From Chitinophagaceae bacterium (GTDB taxonomy: Bacteria; Bacteroidota; Bacteroidia; Chitinophagales; Chitinophagaceae), in the NCBI GenBank assembly GCA_016710935.1, contig JADJTY010000010.1, positions 1-61,864 of the forward strand: a stretch of DNA of 61,864 nucleotides, read 5' to 3'. Below the pieces are notes generated by a model. The model saw only the letters and a list, made by a program, of their open reading frames with translations, was not told where the DNA came from and searched no databases. Positions 34,292-42,762 of this stretch are shown piece after piece. Position 1 is the first letter of the stretch. Each line of letters starts with the position of its first letter. The position numbers and the translations under genes were made by a program.

Positions 34292-35407
34292 ATGAAGTTT
34301 ATCGTTTCCTCTTCGGCCCTGCTTAAGCAACTGCAACAGATCAGCGGTGTAATTAATGCCAATACTGTATTACCCATACTGGAAGACTTTTTGTTTGAAG
34401 TAGAAAAAAACAAGCTGACCGTTGTTGCCACCGACCTGGAGACCGTGATGAAGGTGCACCTGGATATTGAAGCAAAAGAAAGCGGCAAAGTATGTATTCC
34501 CGCAAAAATATTGCTGGACTCTTTGAAGAATATTGCTGAGCAGCCGCTTACTTTTAATATAGATAAAAACTTTGCTGTTGAAATTACCAGCGATAATGGT
34601 AAGTACAAGGTAATGGGCGAAACTCCCGACAACTTCCCCAAAGAACCGGCTGCAGATGATGCCAATGCTTTTACCATGACCTCCTCAGGTTTGGTTACCG
34701 CCATCAACAAAGCTTTGTTTGCTGTAAGTAACGATGACCTGCGCCCGGCCATGACCGGCGTATTTTTTGAGCTGGATAAAAAGTCGATCACGTTTGTTGC
34801 CACCGATGCTCACCGCCTGGTACGTTACACCCGTACAGATGTAAGCTGCCCTAAAAAGGATTCGTTCATCGTTCCAAAAAAACCTTTGAACTTATTAAAG
34901 AGTGCTTTGCCTGATAATGAAGATGAGCTGAACATTTCTTACAACAGCAATCATTTGTTTGTATCACATGGTACAACCGAACTGGTTTGCCGGTTGATCG
35001 ACGCCCGTTTCCCGGATTATAAAGTGGTGATACCGGTTGATAATCCTTACAAGATGACGGTTAACAAACACGATTTTCAAAATGCCTTGGGCCGCGTGAG
35101 TGTGTTTAGTAATAAAAGCACCAACCAGGTTGCGTTAAGCATCAGCGGCAGCGAATTACAACTGGCCGCACAGGATGTTGACTTTAGTTTTGAAGGTAAC
35201 GAGCGCATGGCCTGTCAATATGATGGTGAAGACCTTCAAATTGCCTTCAATGCAAAATTTTTAATTGAAATGTTGGGCGGTGCCGATACCGGTGATATTA
35301 ATATGGAACTGAGTACACCTACCAAAGCAGGTATCATAAAACCAACTGAGCAGGGTGAAGGAGAAGAGCTGCTGATGCTGGTGATGCCGTTGATGTTGAA
35401 TAATTAA
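34292..35407 (+). CDS. dnaN: DNA polymerase III beta subunit (sliding clamp)
   Basis: The 371-aa processivity clamp, a dimeric ring that tethers the replicative polymerase to DNA. The three clamp domains are evident: MKFIVSSSALLKQLQQISGV with NTVLPILEDFLFEV, the middle domain with TDAHRLVRYTR, and the third domain ending VMPLML, the family's typical C-terminus. ATG 34292 is chosen over the frame opening at 34271 because MKFIVSS is the conserved start and a -7 element lies just upstream. dnaA and recF are not adjacent, so the classical dnaA-dnaN order is not present here. Normal length and intact. Confidence 0.96.
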   Translation: MKFIVSSSALLKQLQQISGVINANTVLPILEDFLFEVEKNKLTVVATDLETVMKVHLDIEAKESGKVCIPAKILLDSLKNIAEQPLTFNIDKNFAVEITSDNGKYKVMGETPDNFPKEPAADDANAFTMTSSGLVTAINKALFAVSNDDLRPAMTGVFFELDKKSITFVATDAHRLVRYTRTDVSCPKKDSFIVPKKPLNLLKSALPDNEDELNISYNSNHLFVSHGTTELVCRLIDARFPDYKVVIPVDNPYKMTVNKHDFQNALGRVSVFSNKSTNQVALSISGSELQLAAQDVDFSFEGNERMACQYDGEDLQIAFNAKFLIEMLGGADTGDINMELSTPTKAGIIKPTEQGEGEELLMLVMPLMLNN

Positions 35408-35458
35408 ACACCCATACCCCCTCCGCCCCCTGAAGGGGGAACTGGAGCTCATAAATTT

Positions 35459-35490
35459 AAACCGCTTTCTTTTTAGGAATGCGGTTTTTT
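35459..35490 (+). terminator. Rho-independent terminator of dnaN
   Basis: AAACCGC at 35459-35465 pairs with GCGGTTT at 35481-35487 and the stem runs into six T at 35485-35490. It lies 50 bp after the dnaN stop. A smaller CCCCCTGAAGGGGG palindrome precedes it at 35426-35439. Confidence 0.75.
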
Positions 35491-35565
35491 ATTTCTGCTA
35501 TGTGCAAAACCAATACCTCAATTATTAATTCTTTTATTGAACTTACAGTTCTAAACTAATTAATC

Positions 35566-36471
35566 ATGTTTTTAATCGTAATAGGTTTCATCCTCCTCAT
35601 TATTACTGCGGTGGTTCTTAAGAACAATCCTGCTTTGGCTAAATTTAAACCCATTGGCCGTATTGCTGGTTTCGCTTTTATTATATTGGGTATTTTTAAT
35701 GCCTGTGTAAAACAGATCGATGCAGGCGAAGTGGGTGTAAAAGTTTTGTTTGGCAGCATACAGAATGAAGTGATGGGTAGCGGGCTTCATTTTATAAATC
35801 CATTGTTGGAGGTAAAAAAGCTAGACATAAAAACCCAGAACTATACCATGACCGGTGTAAATGATGAAGGAAACCAATCAGCAGATGATGCCATCCGGGT
35901 GTTGACCAGCGATGGGCTTGAAGTAACCATTGACCTCACCGTTTTATACCGGGTAATATCAACCGATGCGCCCAGGTTGTTAAGAGAAACGGGTGATGAT
36001 TACCGCGATAAAATTGTACGCCCCATTACCCGTACAAAGATCCGCGACAATGCCGTGTATTACCAGGCTGTAGATCTGTTTGGAAGCAAGAGAGATGTTT
36101 TTCAGCAGCGCATTTATAAAAGTATTGAAGAAGATTTTAAAAAGCGTGGACTGATGCTGGAGCAGTTGCTGGTAAGAAATATTACTTTACCCAATTCGGT
36201 AAAAGCCTCCATCGAATCAAAAATAAATGCCGAGCAGGACGCCAAGAAAATGGAGTTTGTGTTACTGAAAGAAAAGCAGGAAGCCGAACGTAAAAGAGTG
36301 GAAGCACAGGGCATTGCCGATTATCAGCGTATCATCAACACCGGCCTTACCGATCAGCAGTTGCAGTACGAGCAGATAAAAGCCATGAAAGAACTGGCAC
36401 TCAGCACCAACTCAAAAGTAATTGTAATGGGTAAAGGAAATACACCGATCATTATTGACGGAAAACAATAA
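35566..36471 (+). CDS. SPFH/Band 7 (prohibitin-like) membrane protein
   Basis: A 301-aa SPFH protein with two N-terminal hydrophobic segments (MFLIVIGFILLIITAVVL; IAGFAFIILGIFNAC) and a prohibitin-like Band 7 domain (IDAGEVGVKVLFGSI, GLHFINPLLEVKKLDIKTQ, TSDGLEVTIDLTVLYRV), then a long Glu/Lys/Gln-rich coiled coil (KINAEQDAKKMEFVLLKEKQEAERKRVEAQG) and a VIVMGKGNTPIIID tail. Such proteins form large oligomers that organise membrane domains or regulate proteases. It is 3 bp from the next gene, so it is co-transcribed with the DUF2007 protein. Confidence 0.9.
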   Translation: MFLIVIGFILLIITAVVLKNNPALAKFKPIGRIAGFAFIILGIFNACVKQIDAGEVGVKVLFGSIQNEVMGSGLHFINPLLEVKKLDIKTQNYTMTGVNDEGNQSADDAIRVLTSDGLEVTIDLTVLYRVISTDAPRLLRETGDDYRDKIVRPITRTKIRDNAVYYQAVDLFGSKRDVFQQRIYKSIEEDFKKRGLMLEQLLVRNITLPNSVKASIESKINAEQDAKKMEFVLLKEKQEAERKRVEAQGIADYQRIINTGLTDQQLQYEQIKAMKELALSTNSKVIVMGKGNTPIIIDGKQ

Positions 36472-36474
36472 CAC

Positions 36475-36883
36475 ATGAATTTTAAACAGATAGCAACCTA
36501 CGATAATTACCTGCTGGCCAATATGACCATGGGCCTGATGACAGAGAACGATATCAAATGCCAGTTGAAAGACGAAAACATCATCACCATGGACCCGCTG
36601 CTGAATGCGGCGGTGGGCGGCATTAAATTACTGGTTGAAGAAAAGGATCATGACCGTGCCCTTGCGTTAATGCTGGAAGCCGAAAATGAGTATTTAAAAA
36701 CCATCCCCTGTCCAAATTGCAAAAGGGATACTTTGACCGTAGAAGAAAAAACAAATAACCCCGCCGATTTTTGGGGCAAATTAAAGAACCAGGTTTTGTT
36801 TGGCCAAACATCTACCTACAGCAAGAGGTTACCGCTGTACAGCCTGTAAAAAATATTTTGCAGAACTTCCTCCTTCATTTTAA
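36475..36883 (+). CDS. DUF2007-type small protein with zinc ribbon (frameshifted end)
   Basis: A cytosolic protein of about 136 aa. Residues 1-75 form a DUF2007-like domain (IATYDNYLLANMTMGLMTENDI, VGGIKLLVEEKDHDRALALM). The tail has the first zinc knuckle CPNCKRDTL; the open frame then ends at 36849 as KRLPLYSL, but one extra T near 36829 hides the second knuckle, which reads YRCTACKKYFAELPPSF in the next frame and ends with TAA at 36881-36883. I give the corrected end. Function of the family is unknown. It directly follows the SPFH gene. Confidence 0.75.
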
Positions 36884-36893
36884 TAATGTACTG

Positions 36894-37652
36894 ATGAAAA
36901 AAATTATTGTAACAATTGTTATTCTGTTTTTTTACAGCAGCTCATTTTCACAATACACTTATTATGCTGCTGCTAAAGCAGGGTTAAGCATGCGTGAGCA
37001 ACCCAATACCAGTGCTAAGGTTTTAGAAAAAATTGCCTACGGCGAAAAACTGATCACTGTTGCAGAAGAAGGCGCCCAGGTAGCTATCTCCACCGAAGGC
37101 TTTACTGGTTTTTGGTGGAAGGTGAAATACAATAACAAGACCGGTTATATTGTAAACAGTTATTTGTTACCCATGCCTGCACCAAAGGCCGGCACAAAAA
37201 CAGTGAGCGATTATTTTGCACAGGTAAGTACCAAAGCCGGCAGCCCGCTGGTAATAAAAAGAGCTGATCCCGTACTTAACGAAACGGGTGAATTCACCCT
37301 AACCAAACAACTCTATAAGAACGGGATGGAGTGGCACCATGCGCAGGGGTACGAGTTTGGCTCCAACCTGTATATGTTGCCCGACTTTACCATTGAGCAA
37401 TGTTTTTTATTGGTGCGGTTGCTGGGGCAATATCCCGATCTTATCGGGGAGAAAGATGCTTTCCCAACAAAAAACTCAACCATTAAAAATGAAATTGGAG
37501 ATAAAGCCATTGAGGTAGAACGGGAAAAACATGATGCGAAACCAGGCCCGGTGCGTAAAATAAAAATTGTTTCGGCTCAGGGAGCCATTACCGAGTTTGA
37601 AATATTTATGCTGGATACACAGGCTGTTATTTACTGGAGCTCAGGCGTATAA
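36894..37652 (+). CDS. Secreted bacterial SH3-domain protein
   Basis: A 252-aa exported protein with a signal peptide (MKKIIVTIVILFFYSSSFSQ) and an SH3b domain (YYAAAKAGLSMREQPNTSAKVLEKIAYGEKL ... FWWKVKYNNKTGYIVNSYL), which usually binds peptidoglycan or protein ligands. The C-terminal ~130 residues (LVIKRADPVLNETGEFTLTKQLYKNG; VRKIKIVSAQGAITEFEIF) are not recognised. ATG 36894 is used rather than the frame start at 36771, which lies inside the upstream gene. No hydrolase domain is present. Confidence 0.8.
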   Translation: MKKIIVTIVILFFYSSSFSQYTYYAAAKAGLSMREQPNTSAKVLEKIAYGEKLITVAEEGAQVAISTEGFTGFWWKVKYNNKTGYIVNSYLLPMPAPKAGTKTVSDYFAQVSTKAGSPLVIKRADPVLNETGEFTLTKQLYKNGMEWHHAQGYEFGSNLYMLPDFTIEQCFLLVRLLGQYPDLIGEKDAFPTKNSTIKNEIGDKAIEVEREKHDAKPGPVRKIKIVSAQGAITEFEIFMLDTQAVIYWSSGV

Positions 37653-37717
37653 AAGAAACCTTTCCACTAAAGTTTTATTTTATTCCCTCCGGGAATTTTT
37701 TCGCCACGGAAACAATG

Positions 37718-37915
37718 GCCCGCAGAATTCGCAGATGTCGCAGATTTAAGCATCTACATTCTGCGTATTCCGCGAAATCTGCGGGCTAATCACTTTTTGC
37801 CGAAGGCAAAACAATCCGTGCAAATCCGTGTAATCCGTGGCAACCCCTTTTTGCCGAAGGCAAAAAAGTTCTGTGCTTCAGTGCTTCCGTGGCAAAACCC
37901 TTTTGCCGAAGGCAA
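37718..37915. repeat. Palindrome cluster upstream of kdsB
   Basis: Between the SH3 gene and kdsB lies a chain of palindromes: a GCCCGCAGAATTCGCAGAT...ATCTGCGGGC-type hairpin at about 37718-37786, three copies of TTTTGCCGAAGGCAAAA (near 37795, 37849 and 37902) and CCGTG-rich words (GTGCTTCCGTGGC). All these words recur upstream of recX and between kdsB and the dehydrogenase gene. Confidence 0.75.
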
Positions 37916-37974
37916 AAGCCCCTGTCTTTTCCCGGTTTCCACATCTCCTTGGCAATTATTTCGTTTATTTGAGT

Positions 37975-38691
37975 ATGAAAAAAATTGCCATGATCCCGGC
38001 ACGCTATGCTGCCACCCGTTTCCCGGCCAAGCTGATGCAGATGCTGGGCGATAAAACCGTTATTCTTCATACCTACAACAATACCGTTGCCACTCATTTA
38101 TTTGATGAAGTAATGGTGGTTACCGATAGCGAGATCATCTTTAATGAAATTATAAACAATGGCGGCAAAGCCGTCATGAGTATTGCAGAGCACGAAAGCG
38201 GCAGCGACAGGATTGCAGAAGCCATTGCTGATATGCAGGTAGATATTGTGGTGAATGTACAAGGCGATGAGCCCTTTGTACAAAAAGAACCGCTTGAAAA
38301 ATTACTGGAAGTTTTTACTGATGCTAACGTGCAGGTAGCATCGCTGATGCAGGTTTTAACAGAAGAAAAATTTATTGCCGACCCCAACTATGTAAAAGTT
38401 GCAGTAGATAAGAATATGAATGCGCTGATGTTCAGTCGCAGCCCCATACCTTACCACCGTGATAAAACCATTACGCCTGTTTATTACGAGCATATTGGTG
38501 TGTATGCGTTTCGCAAACAGGCTTTATTGAATTTTACTGCCTGGCCTATTACGCCGCTGGAGGCCGCAGAAAAAATTGAATGCCTGCGCTACCTCGAAAA
38601 TGGTATCCCCTTAAAAATGGTTGTTACCGAATACATGGGTGTGGAGATTGATACCCCGGAAGATTTAGTTAGAGCAGCTGCGCTGCTGTAG
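37975..38691 (+). CDS. kdsB: 3-deoxy-manno-octulosonate cytidylyltransferase
   Basis: CMP-Kdo synthetase: activates Kdo (or Kdo8N) with CTP for transfer to lipid A. The 238-aa protein has the nucleotidyltransferase signature MIPARYAATRFPAKL, VTDSEIIFN, ESGSDRIAEAI, VVNVQGDEPF, SRSPIPYHR and IDTPEDLVRA, all typical of KdsB. ATG 37975 is chosen because the frame before it runs through palindromic repeats. The following gene encodes a KdnB-like dehydrogenase, so this enzyme may accept 8-amino-Kdo as in Shewanella. Confidence 0.93.
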   Translation: MKKIAMIPARYAATRFPAKLMQMLGDKTVILHTYNNTVATHLFDEVMVVTDSEIIFNEIINNGGKAVMSIAEHESGSDRIAEAIADMQVDIVVNVQGDEPFVQKEPLEKLLEVFTDANVQVASLMQVLTEEKFIADPNYVKVAVDKNMNALMFSRSPIPYHRDKTITPVYYEHIGVYAFRKQALLNFTAWPITPLEAAEKIECLRYLENGIPLKMVVTEYMGVEIDTPEDLVRAAALL

Positions 38692-38830
38692 TTAGCCACA
38701 GATTGCACAGATTAATTTGCCCGCAGATGTCGCAGATACTTCGACAAGCTCAGTACGCAGAACAGAGGTTTTAAATCTGCGTATTCTGCGAAATCCGCGG
38801 GCCACTCCCTTTTTGCCGAAGGCAAAACAA
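38692..38830. repeat. Palindrome cluster between kdsB and kdnB
   Basis: Contains CCCGCAGATGTCGCAGATACTTCG and ATCTGCGTATTCTGCGAAATCCGCGGG-type arms (about 38720-38800) followed by TTTTTGCCGAAGGCAAAAC near 38811. It has the same components as the clusters at 5.25-5.46 and 37.7-37.9 kb. Confidence 0.7.
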
Positions 38831-38866
38831 ATTCCTGTAATTTCGTACAAGTATAAAAATCATTCT

Positions 38867-39958
38867 ATGGCATTCAGAAATTTTAAAATGGTTGGCTATG
38901 TAATTTATGGCCGTGGTTCTTTTAACCAGTTAGATGAGATCATTGCTCCGCATCGTAAATCGGATGCTCCCATGATATTTTTGGTAGATCATTTTTTTTC
39001 CGCAGGATCCGGTGGAGATGGTAAAGAACTCGCCAACCGTGTTCCCGTTCGTGGTAAGGATAAAATAATTTTTGTGGATGTGACCTACGAGCCCAAAACA
39101 ACCTATGTAGATAGTCTGGCTAACCAGCTTAAAGAAGAATTTGGAATCGTGAGTGGCATTATTGGCATTGGTGGCGGCAGTGCCATGGACCTGGCCAAAG
39201 CTGTTTCTTTAATGATGAACAATCCCGGGTCTTCTGCCGATTACCAGGGTTGGGACCTGGTGAAAAATGCCGGCGTTTATAAAGTGGGCATACCAACTTT
39301 AAGTGGTACGGGTGCCGAAGTAAGCCGCACTACGGTGCTAACGGGCCCTACCAAAAAGCTGGGTATGAATTCAGATTTTACGCCTTTTGACCAGATCGTT
39401 TTGGATCCTGAATTAACTGCTGATGCGCCTGCCAACCAACGTTTTTATACGGGCATGGATTGTTATATACATTGTATTGAAAGTTTGAACGGAACTTTTT
39501 TAAACGAGTTCAGCAAAAGTTATGGAGAAAAAGCTTTGCAGCTTTGCAGGGATGTGTATGTAAATAAAGATGGTTGGGATGCAGACAGTGATGATAAACT
39601 GATGATGGCCTCTTATGCCGGCGGTATGAGCATTGCCTACAGCCAGGTGGGTGTGGCGCATGCGGTAAGTTACGGGCTCAGTTATTTGCTGGGCACCAAG
39701 CATGGCATTGGCAATTGTATTGTGTTTGATCATTTGCAGGAGTTTTATCCCGAAGGTGTACAGGAATTTAAATACATGGTAGAGAAGAACAATATTGATA
39801 TCCCCAAAAATATCTGTGCAGGTTTAAGCGATGAAGATCTTAATAAGATGATCGACGTATCGCTGGGCATGAAGCCGCTTTGGGAAAATGCGCTGGGGCC
39901 CGATTGGGAGAAGCAGATGACGAGGGAGCGTTTAAAAAATCTTTATCAAAAATTATAA
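38867..39958 (+). CDS. kdnB: KdnB-like Kdo 8-oxidase (iron-containing alcohol dehydrogenase)
   Basis: A 363-aa group III metal-dependent alcohol dehydrogenase. Visible are the NAD-binding GIGGGSAMDLAKAVSL, GIPTLSGTGAEVSRT, and the metal ligands around DCYIHCIESL and GVAHAVSYGLSYLLGTKHGIGN. The opening FRNFKMVGYVIYGRGSF, the TGPTKKLGMNSDFTPFDQIVLDPEL block, and the position after kdsB agree with KdnB, which oxidises C8 of Kdo before KdnA aminates it to give 8-amino-Kdo. ATG 38867 is the conserved start; the longer frame from 38717 crosses repeats. No KdnA aminotransferase is in the window, so the pathway assignment is inferred. Confidence 0.8.
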   Translation: MAFRNFKMVGYVIYGRGSFNQLDEIIAPHRKSDAPMIFLVDHFFSAGSGGDGKELANRVPVRGKDKIIFVDVTYEPKTTYVDSLANQLKEEFGIVSGIIGIGGGSAMDLAKAVSLMMNNPGSSADYQGWDLVKNAGVYKVGIPTLSGTGAEVSRTTVLTGPTKKLGMNSDFTPFDQIVLDPELTADAPANQRFYTGMDCYIHCIESLNGTFLNEFSKSYGEKALQLCRDVYVNKDGWDADSDDKLMMASYAGGMSIAYSQVGVAHAVSYGLSYLLGTKHGIGNCIVFDHLQEFYPEGVQEFKYMVEKNNIDIPKNICAGLSDEDLNKMIDVSLGMKPLWENALGPDWEKQMTRERLKNLYQKL

Positions 39959-40031
39959 TTTTTGTAATTTTTTTATTTATTTAAGGGTATGCAAACGATC
40001 CGTATTACCCCCTTATTCACCGAGGCAGTGA

Positions 40032-41216
40032 ATGCATCGGCATTTATTTCGAAAAAATACTGCAATAGAACAGGTCGTCCGTAAACAACCGGATGTAAAG
40101 TGGAGCCAGACACATAAATGCTGGTACATACCGCTTACTGAAACAGGTTATCGTTTACTCATGAAAGACCTGGAAGCAAAAGCATCGGTTGATTTTACTG
40201 CATTGAAAGTGTTTTTAGAAAAAAGAAAAAAGGTAATTACCACATCTGCAACACCAGCAGTATTACCTGCAAGCCAGCCAGGCGCAGACATAATGCGGGC
40301 AGTTCCTGTTAATCCTGTTTCCAGGTCAACAGCCTGGCAGTTGTGTGATGAAAATTTACATGCACTGCAAAATTTTATCGAGGTATTACTATTAAAATCA
40401 TACAGTGCTTCTATCATAAAAACCTACCGAAATGAATTCATGCAGTTACTGCAGTTGTTAAAACATAAGCCGGTTGACAGTTTAACGGTTGCCGATCTGA
40501 AAAGGTACATGGTTTTTGCGATGGAAAATCAGGGTATCAGTGAAAACACGGCACATAGCAGGCTTAATGCGCTAAAATTTTATTTTGAGCAGGTTTTGGA
40601 GAGGGAACGTTTTTTTTGGGAGATCCCGAGGCCAAAGAAACCAACATTATTGCCCAAGCTTTTGAATGAAACAGAAATAAAAAGGTTGTTTAATGCGCTG
40701 ACCAACAAAAAGCATAAGGCCATGTTGTTTACTGCATATAGTGCAGGGCTAAGGGTGAGTGAAATTGTACACTTAAAAATTGCAGATATAGACAGCCGGC
40801 GCATGCAGATATTTATTGCCCGGGCAAAGGGCAAAAAAGACCGGTATGTGAATTTAAGCCCTGTTGTACTTGATATTTTAAGGAATTACATGAAAGAGTA
40901 CAGGCCGAAACCAAAAATTTATTTATTTGAGTCGGATCAAACAGGGGGAGCTTATCCTACCCGTACTGTTCAACAGATATTTACCAATGCCAAGAATAAA
41001 GCAGGTATAAAGAAGGATGTTGGTGTTCACAGTTTACGTCACAGTTTTGCCACGCACCTGCTTGATAAAGGAACTGATATCAAGTATATCAAAGATCTTC
41101 TTGGTCATTTTAATATAAAAACAACGGAGCGTTACCTCCATGTTAGTAAGCAGCAGCTGGTAAATATTGTTAGTCCTTTTGATGATCTCTGGAAAAATGA
41201 GCAGATTGATTGGTAA
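40032..41216 (+). CDS. Tyrosine recombinase next to the cassette array
   Basis: A site-specific recombinase with SAM-like N-terminal domain (residues 110-195) and catalytic domain. The catalytic set is complete: Arg241 (SAGLRVSEI), Lys near 266-269 (AKGKKDRYV), His333 and Arg336 (HSLRHSFATHL), His359 (LLGHFNIKTTERY) and Tyr368. The ~20-residue insertion diagnostic of integron integrases is absent between the Lys and HxxR boxes. The real start is probably ATG 39989: with two one-base corrections near 40020 and 40052 the upstream reads MQTIRITPLFHRGSECIGIYF, the usual N-terminus of this Bacteroidota recombinase type (followed by KWSQTHKCWYIPL). It points toward the cassette array and is the obvious candidate to move the cassettes. 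Confidence 0.88.
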   Translation: MHRHLFRKNTAIEQVVRKQPDVKWSQTHKCWYIPLTETGYRLLMKDLEAKASVDFTALKVFLEKRKKVITTSATPAVLPASQPGADIMRAVPVNPVSRSTAWQLCDENLHALQNFIEVLLLKSYSASIIKTYRNEFMQLLQLLKHKPVDSLTVADLKRYMVFAMENQGISENTAHSRLNALKFYFEQVLERERFFWEIPRPKKPTLLPKLLNETEIKRLFNALTNKKHKAMLFTAYSAGLRVSEIVHLKIADIDSRRMQIFIARAKGKKDRYVNLSPVVLDILRNYMKEYRPKPKIYLFESDQTGGAYPTRTVQQIFTNAKNKAGIKKDVGVHSLRHSFATHLLDKGTDIKYIKDLLGHFNIKTTERYLHVSKQQLVNIVSPFDDLWKNEQIDW

Positions 41217-41410
41217 ATACCTTACATTATTAATCAGTTTTAACAAATAAAGATTTAATTTAACGGTAAATAAACATGCTAAAACCGGGAAATATTATAA
41301 TTAATTTTAACTGTCATTTGCGCAATAAACAATACAAAATCCATAACATTAAAGTATTGATAACCAATGTGGAACTAATTGGTTAGACAGCGCATAATAA
41401 CATCAATATA

Positions 41411-41593
41411 CTAGTCAACTAATTGGTAAGCCTCCGCCTTTTTACAACCCAATGATTGAACAAGTTCTAATGCTTCTTCTAAAAATCTATGGTTACGCTC
41501 AACTACATCTTTTGATATTTCTTCGCCAAAACATTTTAGCATCCAATCATTTATTCGCTGCAAATAATCTTCTTGCTCTTTATAACGTTCCAT
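41411..41593 (-). pseudogene. Truncated phage-type small protein (MazG-like pyrophosphohydrolase fragment)
   Basis: A 60-codon frame reading INDWMLKCFGEEISKD and ERNHRFLEEALELVQSLGC...AEAYQLVD. The ERNHRFLEEALELVQ block is typical of phage dATP/dGTP pyrophosphohydrolase-like proteins, which normally run on for about 40 more residues. Here the frame ends directly after QLVD at an ATTAGTTGACTA sequence, so it is a C-terminally truncated fragment. It is antisense to the array genes. The remaining DNA at 41217-41410 and 41594-41640 shows nothing else I can support. Confidence 0.5.
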
Positions 41594-41639
41594 AGCATTT
41601 AATAGATTAGGTTGTGCGTCACCCTATACAGACATTCCG

Positions 41640-42195
41640 ATAAATGAGATCGCAACTTGGAACTGCAATATGGCTTTCAGAAAAGGTCGAATTTATGACA
41701 CATAAGCCAGACATTTTTATTATTGCGAATGTGAGCATCCAGACAAACTACTAAATAAGGTGACATACCAAAACCGACAGACAGTTTATGGTTCGGAAAA
41801 ATCAGCATAAAGGCTTGCAATATTTTCTTATGGAGACTATCCGCTTTAAATTCATGAAAACCACAATGAGAACTTTAAAATGATAATCCCAATAGAAGTT
41901 ACAGGTGGACATTTGATTTTAACTTATTTCTGGTTTGGGCGTACAATCCGGATGACAACGATGGAAGATACATAACTCAAGTTTGGAAAGCTATAAACCA
42001 CTATGACGAATTATTGACAGACAAACCGACAATGTTTATTGGTGACTTTAATAGCAATACAATTTGGGACTATAAAAAACACAGATTGGGTAGTCATTCA
42101 AGCGTTGTAAAACAATTGGAAGACAAAGGCATTATACAGAAACGGAAGAGTTTCAGAAAAAGAAGAACATTGTCAACAGAGACATCACATTAGAT
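41640..42195 (+). pseudogene. Endonuclease/exonuclease/phosphatase (EEP) family relic
   Basis: Scattered over three frames are pieces of one EEP-family protein: TWNCNMAFRK near 41655, KPDIFII near 41705, FGKNQHKGLA-like sequence near 41790-41820, MIIPIEVTGGH near 41880, VWAYNPDDNDGRYITQVWKAI-like sequence near 41935-41990, and GDFNSNTIWDYKKHRLGSHS near 42040-42100. The NCN...GDFNSN pattern contains the metal and phosphate ligands of the fold. Many one-base shifts are needed, so the gene is dead or badly sequenced. It is part of the first cassette. Confidence 0.65.
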
Positions 42196-42197
42196 AT

Positions 42198-42392
42198 ATG
42201 AATCGCCATTATGGTTGTGCAATTTACTACTTGCTTGTTGTGACAGGTAACAACGCTGGACAAATTTGGGTGGACGACAGAGCGAATGACAATGGAATTT
42301 ATCCTGCTATTTCAAAATCAACTGGCAGACGATTGACATTTCTTGAATGGTATGACGAGTGGTTGACCGAAAGTTTAAATCTGTTTTCGTGA
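42198..42392 (+). pseudogene. SUKH (SMI1/KNR4) immunity protein, C-terminal remnant
   Basis: A 64-codon frame: YYLLVVTGNNAGQIWVDDRANDNGIYP and STGRRLTFLEWYDEWLTESLNLFS, the C-terminal half of a SUKH-family protein, which usually protects against contact-dependent toxins. The N-terminal half is missing and the frame follows straight on from the EEP relic. It ends 9 bp before the first cassette repeat, as expected for the last gene of a cassette. Confidence 0.6.
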
Positions 42393-42400
42393 CAAAAAAC

Positions 42401-42601
42401 GGCCGGTAACATTGGGTTTTGCGCAAGTGTGGCTGGACAAACAAACTTCAGCTAATTGCAAAGCCAAACTTCAGTTCGGGCTTGACAAACAACTTTGAAC
42501 TTTAGTTCTTAACTTCAACTAAGTAATTTTTATCAGCAGCGGCTGTCGGCGGACGGAATACTAATTCCACACCTGCAGCAAAGCCCTGCTCGTTGGTGGC
42601 A
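42401..42601 (+). repeat. attC-like cassette site A
   Basis: First of seven related ~200-bp sites. It opens with GGCCGGTAAC at 42401-42410 followed by ATTGGGTTTTGCGCAAG and closes with CCTGCAGCAAAGCCCTG then GTTGGTGGCA at 42592-42601. Outer arms are imperfectly complementary and could fold into a long hairpin. By analogy with integrons the crossover is G/TT at 42592/42593, which starts cassette 2. I could not find a GTTACCGG-type start for cassette 1, so its left boundary is unknown or lost. Confidence 0.75.
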
Positions 42602-42722
42602 AGCTTATCAGCAACACTCTGCTAACACAAACAGTTGGACAAAACCACTCTTTTTCCACTAAATCCCTAAAAATGTGGAAAAATAAAATTAGGACATTTA
42701 TTAACTCACAGGAATATTCCCC

Positions 42723-42730
42723 TATATTTG
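42723..42730 (+). promoter_or_regulatory. Probable promoter -7 element of the retron cassette
   Basis: TATATTTG matches TAnnTTTG. It lies 33 bp upstream of the left arm of the ncRNA candidate (42763), so transcription would begin near 42738 and include the whole ncRNA and the three genes behind it. The -33 region is weak (TTTATTAA near 42697). Confidence 0.5.
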
Positions 42731-42762
42731 CATTGTAATAGTTCTTTGAGAAGTGTTTTGGT

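Noticed and set aside
37786..38097. Minus-strand frames upstream of kdsB
   Set aside because: They read through the palindromic repeats (FAFGKK-type translations of TTTTGCCGAAGGC) and are artefacts.
40032..41216. Recombinase as a prophage or ICE integrase with a tRNA attachment site
   Set aside because: No tRNA gene, phage structural gene or conjugation gene is present on either side.
41217..41410. attI-like site between the recombinase and the first cassette
   Set aside because: I looked for a GTTACCGG-type word matching the opening of site A and for arms of the site family and found none; the left boundary of the array stays open.
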